64,000 bases of DNA, from contig JACSVZ010000007.1 in NCBI GenBank assembly GCA_014706295.1, positions 56,124,975 to 56,188,974 of the forward strand, given 5' to 3'. The notes under the pieces are model-generated. The model ran no database searches and had not been told where the DNA came from. It saw nothing but the letters and a program-made list of their open reading frames with translations. Position numbers and translations under genes: made by a program. Positions 47,401 through 58,140 of the stretch are shown here, one piece after another; position 1 is the first letter of the stretch, and each line of letters begins with the position of its first letter. The stretch comes from Lycocorax pyrrhopterus obiensis. Lineage: Eukaryota; Chordata; Aves; Passeriformes; Paradisaeidae.

Positions 47401-50400
47401 CTTAAGCGTATGTTTTAATTCTTTCAGTGAAGTTTTATACCACACAGATCCTAGATGAGACATTCTGACAATGTTCACACTAAACCAGCTCCATTCTTTT
47501 ATTGCACTGATAATTCTTCCTGCTCCCCTGCGACAAGTTATGAGAGTCATAAATTAAAAATAGTTGTACAAATTCCTCTCTATAATAAAAATAAAGTATT
47601 TTTTGTGGGTTAGCTGGGGAATAAAAGAGGATTACTAGAGAAGGCCACACAGCACATTCTGAAAAGAAGTGTTAACACAAATAGGGTTTTATTTTAGTAA
47701 ATTCCATAGTAGTAAAATTAAATTTCATGTTGGTGTGTAGGACTACGTTGTGGGTAAAAAAAAATACAAGAAAAATTCTCCAGCTGGTATAAAACAAAGA
47801 TGCCAAACTAAAGCTGTTTTGAGCAATGCTGCCACACTCCAGCTAAGAATCTGTCCCTATAGCTGGTTAATAAACAGGTTAAAAACACAAGTATTGTAAA
47901 AAGCCATCTTGTAGAACCATCCAAACAGCAGAAGCCTATCCCAGTCAGACTGTATCTCTGCAAACATTTATGCCAGGGAATAACCATACACATGAATGGT
48001 CTTATTGTTTTCCAGTCGACTGGGCAGGGTTGGGGCCTGTTCCTGGCTGTACAGGAGACGGGAATGTTGGCAGCCGAGGTACTGGGCAGAGTGAAGGATT
48101 GGTGCTTAGATAGAGAGGAAGGCCAGATTGCTTTCGTTGGTCCAAACTCAGTTCAGCAAGGTTGCTACACCAAGCTAACTAAAATTAAGATAGACATCCA
48201 TTTAAAAATAATATAAAATATTTTTAGTAATTTAAAAATCATCAATCAGCGAGAAATGAACAAACAAAAAAAACCAAAATCAAGGGAAATATTTTCAAAA
48301 TGACACTTAAAAGGTGTATATTCAGAAGGGGGATTATTTGTATGTTATGCTGATGCAGCTCATGCTGATACCCAGAACCAGTGACGAAAAGCTTTGGTCT
48401 CAGGCTCCACAGGAAAGGGCTCAATCCTGCCCTTTCTGTTGGCAGCCAACAGCACCATTAGCCGTGTGAAGTACACAGGTCCAGACCTGCAGCATTCTCT
48501 TGCGAAAGACCACAGATCTTTCCTGGTTACAGTAAAAATCCAGGCAGAAATCCTGACCTGGAGTGAGAATGCTGGGGGCACACATCTCCCTGCAGCAGGG
48601 CCCAAAGAACTGGCATGGGTCCAATTTTGGCTTTCTGGGAAAGAAAGTAATCACTGAGGAGCAGAAGCCATTCGAATGAAGAAGTGGTTAAGAAACCCTT
48701 CATGACCTAGTTGTGAACCTCTCCTGATGCACCTCAAAGTGAGTTAGCAAAGAACAAATGAAATAATCTCGGGGAACGGTGCCTGACAACTACTTCTACA
48801 GCCCTTGGATGCAAAGTAGTCAGGAATTCATGAGCTGCATGTGTGCCCATGAATGTGTGCACATGCAGCCATGCATACTGGATTTCAGCCAGCCTGCAGA
48901 GAGTTAATCGTGCCACATTCACTAAGCAGTCCAGCACGCCTTAATTTATAAGCTACCCACCATGTTGGTATCTAATAACCAGAATTATTTCTTTCCCTTA
49001 GCTCTTGGACAGGGAAAACTGCCCTTCAGAGGGGAAGCCACACAGGACATCTGGATCAGGCTATGATCAGCCTGGAACAGAAGCCTCCTCTGCAGCAAGA
49101 TGCAGCTTTTGTTTGGGAACTCAGTCAAAAATCTCCTTCACATCAGAGCCTGCCAGCAAGAGCTTGATTTAGTTCAGCTCCTTTGGGGATGGTGGGATCT
49201 TTGTTTTGAAGCAGGGATCTAGAGTGGTTCTGCTCCAAGTTGTGATAGCTGTGGGTTCAGGGTGTCAGACAGAAAGTATTTCAGTGGAGCAGATGACCTG
49301 ATTCAACAGCTCTGGATACAAAATGCCCTGTGACCTGTTCTTCTTCTGCCTGGACATTTTACCTTGCCTTCAATCTACTTGTTTACTGGGAATATGAGTG
49401 CTCTGGGACAGGGACTGGTCATCACTCTGCATCTGCACAATGTACAGAGCAGTGAACCTCCTGCCACCCGGGTCATGCAGGTTAACACAGCTGTGGGCAT
49501 GTCCCCTGTAGCTGAAGGTGACAATGCTGTGGATGAATGTAGAGGGATTTGCATGATAAACACGTGCCCCAAATTTAGCGTGAGCCACATTGTGCTGCTG
49601 CTACACCCAACTTTATGAGGTCTTTCCCCAGCCTTTCCTCCTCCCAACGGGAAGAAGTGGTTTTATGTCACTTTCATGGTATTGTATTTTCAAAGACAGT
49701 TGTGTGTTTGGTTAGCCTGGGGGGTTGAGCAGCCCAAGGGCTACGCTGCCTGCCAAAAGGGCTTGTTTCAATAGGAAAAAAAATGAAAAACTCAAAGTAC
49801 AGCAGTGCAACAGCTTGTCTTCTCCATAGACACATGCTCTGACTGGGATGTAAAGATAACAGTGTAGCACCAGGATATGCTGCCCACACACTGTTTTTGG
49901 AGGGGTGAGAGGTGAGGAGAGAGGAGAAGGAAAAACTCCATTTATTATCTTTTTTATTCCTTTTAGATCACTGGAATAAAATAAAGAGGCTGCAATGCAG
50001 CATTCAGCCAGGCCCAGAGTATTGGCCCAAACTGCATTTTCAGTCAGGTCAGAAGACACGTGGTGGGAACAGGGACTATTTTTCTTCCCTATAAATGCTG
50101 AAGTACTGACTGACCGCTCAAATAAATACACACGGAAAAATGAACGGTAAAACTGTGCTTAAAGAGAGACTAAAGCAAACACTAACCTTTTTATAGTAAC
50201 TTATAACAAAGATTTGCCTAGATGGCAGGCTTGTATAAAGAAGTAAATTATCCTACTTCCTTCGAGCACAATAGAGATGCTCTACAGATCGGTTCACAGA
50301 ACAGCCTCTCCAGTAAATAGATGTAGTTCAGAAAGAAGTGAATAATATTTACAGAAACTTAAGCTATAGGTCAGTTAAATCAATAATAAAACATCACTCA

Positions 50401-51540
50401 ATGACAGGATGAGCTGGCAAATAGGGTAGAAGTCCATTTTTATTTATAAAGGATTTCTATTACCTCATGGCAGCGCTCAATATAAAAACCTTCAAAGCGC
50501 CGGGGAAGTGGCAGCTGCTCCCTCCATCCTGCTGCCTGGTGTCTGAGGGACATGGCATGCTGCAAAGGGTGTGGTGCTCTGCTCCAAGGAGAGACCAAGA
50601 GCACTCCAGTAAAATACAGATGCTGCAGCTCAGCCAGCTTCGAAGACTTTGAAGATAATGATACCCTGAAATCACCCTGGGGCACGACATATCTGCCAAG
50701 GAAGAAGTCAAATGTTGATCAAAGAAGGCAATAATACTATTAATTAAATAATAACAAAGTCCTACTTCTCTTCAGAAAGAGGAGGAAAAGGAGGAAATGC
50801 TGTTTTCCTTCCCTCCTCACAGTCCTGGTGCAGTTCACTTTGCCCTCCCTGGCTCCTTAGCCTTGCAGCAAAGGTATAAACCAGGAGTAAGCCCATGAAG
50901 TGATGTGGCTAAAGGACCACCCCCAGCAAGTGGTGTGCCGGACCTGTGGTTTCCATGCCATCAGACTTTATTAAGGTTACATCCTGAGCCAAATTCCAAA
51001 GTACACCACTGAAGACACCCAAGAAAAGTTCTTGCAGGTGACTGAGAAACAATACTCAAACCCAAATGCACAGTGTACAAACGCAAAACTGTGTTTCCAG
51101 CCAGAATATGAGCTTGGGAAAACATCACTATGAATGTGGTGTCTTCCTATAGCCTTCCCTTGGCAGCCTGTGTCAGCTGGAGCCAGAGAGCCAGTGTGAA
51201 GCTGCTGGTGTTTGCAGCTCCACTGACATCTGCGAGCACTGGGGCTCTCTTGAGAAAGCTTTACCATGATACTCAGTGTTCCTCACAATGGGAGAAAAAG
51301 TGGTCATCGCTCACTGCATTTACTGTTCTTCAGAACTTTCTAGTTACCTACAACTGACTACAACTGAAAAGAACTCATAAAATGGCATGTCCTTTCACAG
51401 CACCCATTTCAGGCTCTTATTCCATGGTTAGATGCTCAAGATTAACTCAGTTCTCTCAATTGCATTTAGGTACTGCCCTGCAAGAGGACAAGGAGTGTAT
51501 GTGGAGATGGATGCCAACCTGCTCCCTGAAGCCTGGTGAA
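38492..51540. other. Large intergenic stretch, no gene recognised
   Basis: About 13 kb without a supported gene, RNA or clear CR1 copy. It holds A/T-rich segments (for example 47370-47790 and 48180-48300), a G/T low-complexity stretch at 43157-43235 and many short overlapping open frames without domains. In human the matching interval between ZBTB42 and CEP170B is also gene-poor, with long non-coding transcripts; nothing here identifies one. Confidence 0.5.
43157..43189 (+). other. Candidate G-quadruplex motif
   Basis: Four G-runs of 7, 4, 3 and 4 bases (43157-43163, 43170-43173, 43177-43179, 43186-43189) are separated by loops of six, three and six bases, meeting the usual quadruplex pattern. 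G/T-rich sequence continues to about 43235. It lies in intergenic DNA and no function is implied. Confidence 0.6.
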
Positions 51541-51549
51541 GAGTGAGAG

Positions 51550-51716
51550 AGACTGGTGCTGAGGCTCACTTGGGTGGCTGGAGAGGCTGTGTTGGGACTT
51601 GGGATGGAGAAGAGGCTGGTGTTGGGACTTGGGTGGAAGAAGAGGCTGTGTTGAAGCTCACTTGGGTGGAAGAAGGGGCTGGTGTTGGACCTCCCTTGGG
51701 CTGGTGTTGGGCCTGG
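51550..51716 (+). repeat. Degenerate minisatellite, unit about 30 bp
   Basis: About five imperfect units built on ggctggtgttgggacttggg plus tggaagaaga lie in tandem. The unit length (near 30) keeps a frame open, which explains the 103-codon open frame at 51543-51854; that frame has no known domain and is not called as a gene. Confidence 0.8.
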
Positions 51717-51872
51717 TTCCAGTGTCTAGCAGAGGCAGCACCTCCAGTCCCATGGCATCAAGCTCGCATGTTGCGCCTTCCCAGGTCAGGGATGGCTGCA
51801 CCCTGGTCAGAGAAGTGTCAGAGAGGTGTCAGATGCTCTGCTGGCATTCACTGAGCCCCTCTGAGAATGAAG

Positions 51873-52050
51873 GCACAGCAATGGCACAGGTTGCCCAGAG
51901 AAGCTGTGGATGCCTCATCCCTGGAGGTGTTTAAGGCCAGGCTGGATGCGGCTTTGAGCAGTCTGGTCTGGTGGCCGGCATCCCTGCCCAAGGTGGCAAG
52001 GCAGAACTAGATGACCTTTAAGGCCCCTTCCAACCCAAACCATCCCATAG
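51873..52050 (+). mobile_element. CR1 LINE 3' fragment ending at the CEP170B promoter
   Basis: ttgcccagagaagctgtgga, then tccctggaggtgtttaaggc, then tagatgacctttaaggcccc and the tail ccaacccaaaccatcccata. Forward orientation, with the 3' end at 52050, about 15-20 bases before the CpG-dense CEP170B promoter region begins. Confidence 0.9.
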
Positions 52051-52064
52051 TTGTGTCCCTGCAG

Positions 52065-52930
52065 CGATGACACACGACCCAAAGTCCCGCCGGCACCTGC
52101 CGCTCAGGTGCCCCGCGAGCGCCGGCAGCCGGGTGCGGGCCCGGCCGCGGCACCGCCGCCTCCCCCGGCCGGGCCCGGCAGGGCTGGAGCCGCCTCCTGA
52201 CGTCGGGAACCTGCGGCGCGGGGGCGGAGCGGGGCGGGCGCCGGGAGCGGCCCGCGGGGCAGGCAGAGCCGGCTGGCGGGGCGCGGCGCCCGGCTGCCAC
52301 CGCGCCGAGGGCCGCAGCAGGTAGGGCGGGCGGGGGCCGGGGGGCTGCGGGGCCGGCACACAAAGGGCTGTGCCGGCGGCTCCCGGCTCCCCTCCCCGGG
52401 CGCTTTGTCGGGGCCGCGGTGCGTCGGGGCCGCTCGCGTGTCGTGACACGGGCGCGGCAGCCCGGACCGCCGGCTCCCGGAGCGGCAGGCAGGCGGCGGG
52501 AGGCGTGCGGGCTGTCCCCGTCCCCCCGCGGAGGTCACTCATCCCCACCTGCGCGGCCCGGGGCCCCCGGGGCCGGTGAGGCGGCGGTCGGGCCGGGGAG
52601 CGCCGCGCAGCCCGGGTAAAATGGAGATCTCCTTCCCCCGGTGCGCTTAGGAATGCAGCTGGGAGCCCGGGAGGCGGGTGAGGGGAAGGCGAGAGCCTGG
52701 CGTGTGCCACCGAATCTTCCTTCCTTCAGCCAGGGAGAGGAAAATGGGATGTTGTGGGAGAGGCAGGCGGAGAGGCCGCAGGAACAGGCTGCCCGCAGCC
52801 GGGCTGTAGCAGCGACAACAAACAGGTGTGGCCGGGAGAGTGCCCGGTGAGTGCCGCACGCAGGTCACAGCTGCCGCCCCTCCGCCTGCTGAGCACCGAA
52901 ACGCCCGGTGGGAATCGCAGCCTGTGTTTC
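52065..52930 (+). promoter_or_regulatory. CEP170B: CpG island, CEP170B promoter
   Basis: A dense CpG island, strongest at 52080-52640. It contains a CRE-like TGACGTCG (52198-52205) and adjacent GC boxes (52220-52240), followed by a good donor CAGCAG|GTAGGG after 52320. Two further donors, GCCG|GTGAGG after 52575 and CCCG|GTGAGT after 52846, suggest alternative first exons. It lies 0.7-1.5 kb before the first coding exon of CEP170B. Open frames across it on both strands are composition artefacts. Confidence 0.85.
52241..52320 (+). other. CEP170B: Candidate CEP170B exon 1 (non-coding)
   Basis: The right edge is the donor CAGCAG|GTAGGG after 52320. The left edge is a guess just downstream of the GC boxes. 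Joined to the acceptor at 53574, the intron would be about 1.25 kb. The donors after 52575 and 52846 are equally possible first-exon ends. Confidence 0.4.
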
Positions 52931-52984
52931 CTGTCCTGGGGCAGCAGAGCGGTTTGGTGTTTGGACCAGCCATGCAGCGGGGGA

Positions 52985-53007
52985 GGAAGGAAGGAAGGAA
53001 GGAAGGA
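52985..53007 (+). repeat. GGAA microsatellite
   Basis: About five to six tandem GGAA units just right of the CpG island. GGAA is the ETS core motif, but this may be simply a tetranucleotide microsatellite. Confidence 0.85.
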
Positions 53008-53575
53008 TTTGTGGGCTCCCAACTTACATCAGGGTGGAAGTGGGATGAGCAATAGGGAGGTTGGTCTCCTCCCTCCCAGCACTGGTGTAAGCGCTCCTGG
53101 GAATGCGGTGTGAAAGGTTAGAGGAGCCACGTTATGTCACCTCGCTGATGTTCTGGTCCACATCTTTGATGCTGGGGGAAGCTCAAGCTGCGTAGCACTG
53201 TGGTAGTGATGAGGAAATGTTCTGGAAAAGAGATCTTTGGTTTTTACTCTTTTTTCTCCCACCATACTTCATCATTTCATTGAAGTTGGATGCTTCAATT
53301 TTTGAAACAATCCTTTCTTCAGACCCTTAGTCTTACTTTGCCATAGGAATATTTCCAGGCTGCAGAACTCCTACACATGGCACATGGGCAGCAGGTCCTG
53401 GCAGACACTTCACAACTGCTTGTTGTCACCAGAGATATAGGATAGGAACACAAGTGCATGAGGCAGCGTTTGGTCCCGTGGTAGAGGGAAATTTGGCAAC
53501 GGAGGCTACACACTTTTGTATTTGCACACTTCATTAATAGCTCACCCTGTCTTGTGGATTTCTTTTGTGTTTAGG

Positions 53576-53590
53576 ATGTATAAAGGTTAA
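53576..53590 (+). other. Minimal upstream ORF in the CEP170B leader
   Basis: ATG-TAT-AAA-GGT-TAA sits at the second base of the coding exon and ends 15 bases before the CEP170B start. It is present in any transcript that uses the acceptor at 53573-53574. If exon 1 ends in CAG, the -3 base is A, an acceptable context. Such tiny ORFs can reduce or tune initiation at the main start. Confidence 0.6.
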
Positions 53591-53744
<154 letters not shown>

Positions 53745-56700
53745 AAAAATTATTTCTCCCGAAGATGCAGTAGATGTGTATGTAATGCTGGGGATCTGTA
53801 GAGATGTTTGATGCATTCTTCAAGTGACACCTTTTAAAAGGAACTTCCTCTTTTTATCCCGTGTCTTTGTTTCCCGTGAAGACTTCGTGTTTGTGACAGC
53901 ACAAGTGAGATTTTCAAATTGCCATGTCATCAGATAGATAGGATCCGTAGTGGTGGGAGATTAATCAAATAGATTAACTGTCTTGATGCTACTAGAAGCA
54001 GTAAACAAAGACATACCATTCTGTCCTGATCTGCGATTATGCTGCTGGTTTTTTTAGCTTTTAATACATGTGCTGTTTACATGTGATTTGAATGCAGGCA
54101 GGGTTTTTTGTTTACCTGTTTTTCCCTTTAAATTGGATTAAATTATTTATGCTGGTATTTCTCACTTAGGTGTTTCTGTCATGGTAGAAAATACTGATGT
54201 TTAGCAGAGGAAATCTGTTTTGGTGGAGTGAGTAGGCTGGTGACCTCTTCCCAAAGTAATTGTGTTACTTGGGCAAACTTGCAGCTTCTGTCAGTACTTT
54301 CCATACCAGCATGTCTCTGCTGGACCTAATCCAGCATGTCTGAAGTGTTGACTGTGGTCTGATGTTTGACAGCATAATGTAGTAGATGTCACTCCAGACA
54401 AATGGAGCTGGAATCTTGCAAAGAGCTTTTGACAGGAGCAGTTTAGCTCAGGAATTTGTAGAAGCTCTGAATTAAATTAGTGCCTCTGCTAGACCCATGC
54501 CACGAGTACTTAAATGCACAAAAAATGTTCGATTGCACCTGCCTGTCCCCCTTTCGCCCCTTTGTGAAGGTGGCACGTGCTCCTGTTGGTGGCAAAATTA
54601 GGAAGCTGCCTGCACAGTGGAGAGTCCCTCCTCATAATTTCCACTGCTGACCTGATCACAGGTATGTCCTAAATGCTGTGCTAATGATCTACTGAGGAGG
54701 CTGTGTTTGTAGTCGCTGCAGGGATTTTGTATGATATGTTAGTAGGAGGTCTGTTTAGAGAGGTAGAAGTTCTTGTATGATGTGTACTTGGACAAGGTGC
54801 TGTCTAGCTGTAATAAAATGTCAGTGTCCACAAAAGGAGAGCTTGGAGTGTTTGTCCTGCTCTGTCTGCTGGCAGTGAATGGCACGGCTGTGCTGCAGTG
54901 GTAGAGTCAGAAGCTCCTGCTCCACAGCAGATCGTTTGTTTGGGTTCTCCCATGAATCACACTATCTCTTCGTGTTTCTACATGTCTGGCTGGTGAGGCA
55001 TGTAAAGGTGAGACATTAAAAATATCCTGATAGTTGCTGTACATCTGCATTTGGCTGCTCAGAAACCTGATTGCTGTCTTCTCTCGTGACTTGAAGGGAG
55101 AAAACACGCAGTGGCCTTGGTTTCCAGAAATGGTCTGAGTTTTAGGCTGCCCGTCTTAATATCTAGTGAAGGTACTTGGGCTTTTGTTTTTTTTTTTTTT
55201 TTCTGTCAGGTTTCAGTACTCTGACAATCACATCTCAAGCTGTGCATTCTAAAAGTGCCCAAATATCAGTTATGCTTAAAATGCACAGCTTGTTTCTCTG
55301 GTTTCTTATGGGGTTAACTGGATGTCGTGGATTGTGAGCCACTCTATACCAACCAGAGTATTTCCTGCTTCTTTGCAAGTCTGAGGTGGCTTGTCAGTGT
55401 TGTTTGTGGAGTACCCAGCCTTGTGATGCTCTTCATTTGCCATGCACTTTTCTACAAGGTAAATGAATTGAGGTTCCTGAAAGAGCCAGTAATATCTGTG
55501 AAATGGTTGTATTTGGGGGCTCGTAGGTGGTGGGTGGTGTTAAAAGAGGCTTCCATTATTTCACCAGAGTGAAGGCTCTGGATTGTCTATAAAAGCCAGC
55601 AGTTTGTGTTCATGGGATGAGCTACATGTGACCCTTTATAAACATACTAGTCTGCTACCTCCAGTAATAAAGCTTTTTCTAGGCTCACATGTAAGGTCTT
55701 GTTTTGAACAGCACAGCACATTCTTTTCCTAGCCATTTGCTTATAACGATGTTTTCCAGAGCTACCTGGGGCTCCAAATGAGATGTTTGTAGTAAGACTG
55801 AGAGCAGAAGAGAAGCTGTGAACAGAGAGATTTGATGTCCAAGCAGAATTGTGTGTGAGCAGATGGAGGACGAGATCTAAAAATAGACTTTTTCCCTACT
55901 ATGACTGTCCATGTCACAAAATCGTTGTGCAGACCGGCACAATCATTTGTCTTGGGGGAAGCTTAAGAAGCAGGGCAGTTATCAGAGCAGATGGACAGAC
56001 CTCTTGTGGCAGTTGTTTGCACCTTGTAGTATTTCTGTGGTACTGACCCTGAAACTGTATATTCACAGCACGGTTATTTTCCATATATATTTCAAGATAT
56101 TGGCATTTAATCCTTTAAAGTGCACAGCTGGGAACAGACTGGCAGTGAGTAAGTGACCTGGTCAGTGTTTTTTCATCTCTAAGGCTGTTACTGCTTATTG
56201 ATTTCATCGTGATATGGTTTGTGGTTCCCTGCTGAGACCATGTTGAGTCCCTGTTGAGACACGGTGCTCAAACATACAACACGGAGATAAATCCTTGTCC
56301 TGGACACCTGCAGTCATGCTCTTCTCATTTTACAGTTTTAGGAGTGTCTTGTCTTTCGGTATTTTCTTGGAACATACTGTCTCAAGGTATCGGATCTCTA
56401 AACGGCAAAAAAGGATGGCTTTGTCACCAAACAATCAAGCTTTAGTTCTGTCTGGTTTTCTTTTTTCATTATACAAGTAGTGGATTTGCTTTCTCATTAA
56501 CAAAGAGGTGAAGAAACCCAGAGTCTTTCATCTTAAAATTAAGTAGGTCTGATAGTGGGGAAATATAATCTACCTTGATATCTTCTATACCTGTAAGAGG
56601 ATTAGAAATACTTTAAATGTTTTTGCAGCCCTCTAAAGCTTTTAGTACAAGTAAATGCGAGATTTACGTTGGGTTTGAATGTTAATGCATGGGTGAAAAT

Positions 56701-57928
56701 GCCATGTAGTGTAGCTGTAGCTTGGCATGCAGTGTTGCTACCAGAGCCAAGGGCTCAATTCTGCCCTTTTTCTAAGAAAAGTGTTTGATTTCTTCAACAG
56801 CCTCGCTGGTTCCTTCAGGTAACAGTCAGCAAACTGCAGGAGTGTGGAAATCTGGACCTTCACTAACTTGCACTGGTGGGGATATTCAATGTGAAGCTTG
56901 GGGTGGTAGGAAGTAATGCTCTGAAAAGGTTTACTCTTTTTTAAAATCAAAAATAAAAGAGTTTTTGGATTGTCTTGAAGAAAATAATTTTTCCCTCCCC
57001 CAACATCCTTCTTGGGAGATGTAGCTGCCATTTTTATCAGCTTTGATAACTTGCTTAATGTGATGGATACTCAGGAGACAAACATTTTGCAAACTCGAAA
57101 ATTTCACTTAACCATTAAAGCATTCCCCTCTGCTCCTAAACAAAACATTTTTTTGCTTTTTTGCTAAATGTAAATATTTAACAGAATGGAAAGCAGGGTC
57201 ATGGTTTCCCTGTTTTTGTTTGAGAGTGATGTTTACTGGAAAATAAAAATGTTTAACCAGTGCTTCCTTGAGTATTTCCCTGCCTTTAGAGTGATGCTCT
57301 GGGCATGTGATTGTCCTGCGCCAGTTTGTACACGAGTGTGAGTTACAGCAGGGGTAGGTGCAGGCACCGTGGTGCTTTCTGTTTTATGCCTTTATCCTGT
57401 GTGCCTTTTGAGACAGCCTGACATTTCCTATCAGGAGACACTGTTTGCAAGTGCTTATAACTCTGCTAAACTTTGTAGCTGTTTGGGATGAGAGTTTATT
57501 TTCCAGGCGTCTGTTTTAGGCAGTGTGTTCTGGATGCGATCATTTATCTCCCTTCTTTGGTCTTAGCTGTGAGGAACTCTGAGAAAAATGCTGTTTTCTT
57601 CCGTTCAATTATTTTAAAGTATTTTTAACCTGTTCTTCGAAGTTCTGGCATTGTAGAGCTGGGGCAATGAAGCTTTGCAAGAGTGAATGACTAGGTTGAA
57701 GGTGGTGGTTTGTTTTTTTTCCGCTAATCAATAATCTAAATGTGTTTGACCAAGTTCCAAACCTTTGAATAAAACCTGGAGTTTGAATGTGGTCAGCAGG
57801 GACTTATTTGATACTATTGTCTTAAGTAATTTCATCTGGGAGTGAGGTTGGCAAAGGGATGGAGTGGAGGAGTATCACAAGTTGGGCCAAGAGGAACTGG
57901 GTGCAGATATTCACAAGGCTGGGGTGTA

Positions 57929-58140
57929 GATGTAAGAGCAGCTGTGCTAGATTAGATCAAGGTGCACCTGACCTGGCATCCTGACTCAGACAGTGGTCAA
58001 AGCAGCTGTCAAGGAAAGGGCAAGGCCAAGCCAAGAGGGTAATGATACTTCCAGAGTGCTTGTTCAACCTCTTCACCTGTGTTTCAGGAAGCCAGAGGTC
58101 AGATCTTTGCATCTAGTGGTTGGATTTCTACTCTATGAAG
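57929..58140 (-). repeat. Old, diverged CR1-like LINE tail
   Basis: ctagattagatcaaggtgca followed by cctgacctggcatcctgact and cagacagtgg reproduces, with substitutions, the order 'gggtcagaccaaaggtccat / ctagcccagtatcctgtct / ctgacagtgg' of an ancient sauropsid LINE tail. A further block, aggaagccagaggtcagatc, fits the later 'ctggcaaacagaggctaggg' part. Better preserved than the copy at 1985. Reverse orientation. Confidence 0.55.

Noticed and set aside
51543..51854. 103-codon frame rich in repeated G-W-x-E-E units
   Set aside because: Produced by the minisatellite, whose unit is close to a multiple of three bases; no start context or domain support.
52007..52710. Minus-strand frame of 230 codons and overlapping frames at the CEP170B island
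   Set aside because: Composition artefact of the CpG island; the 5'-most part of the + strand island and the adjoining CR1 explain the open reading.
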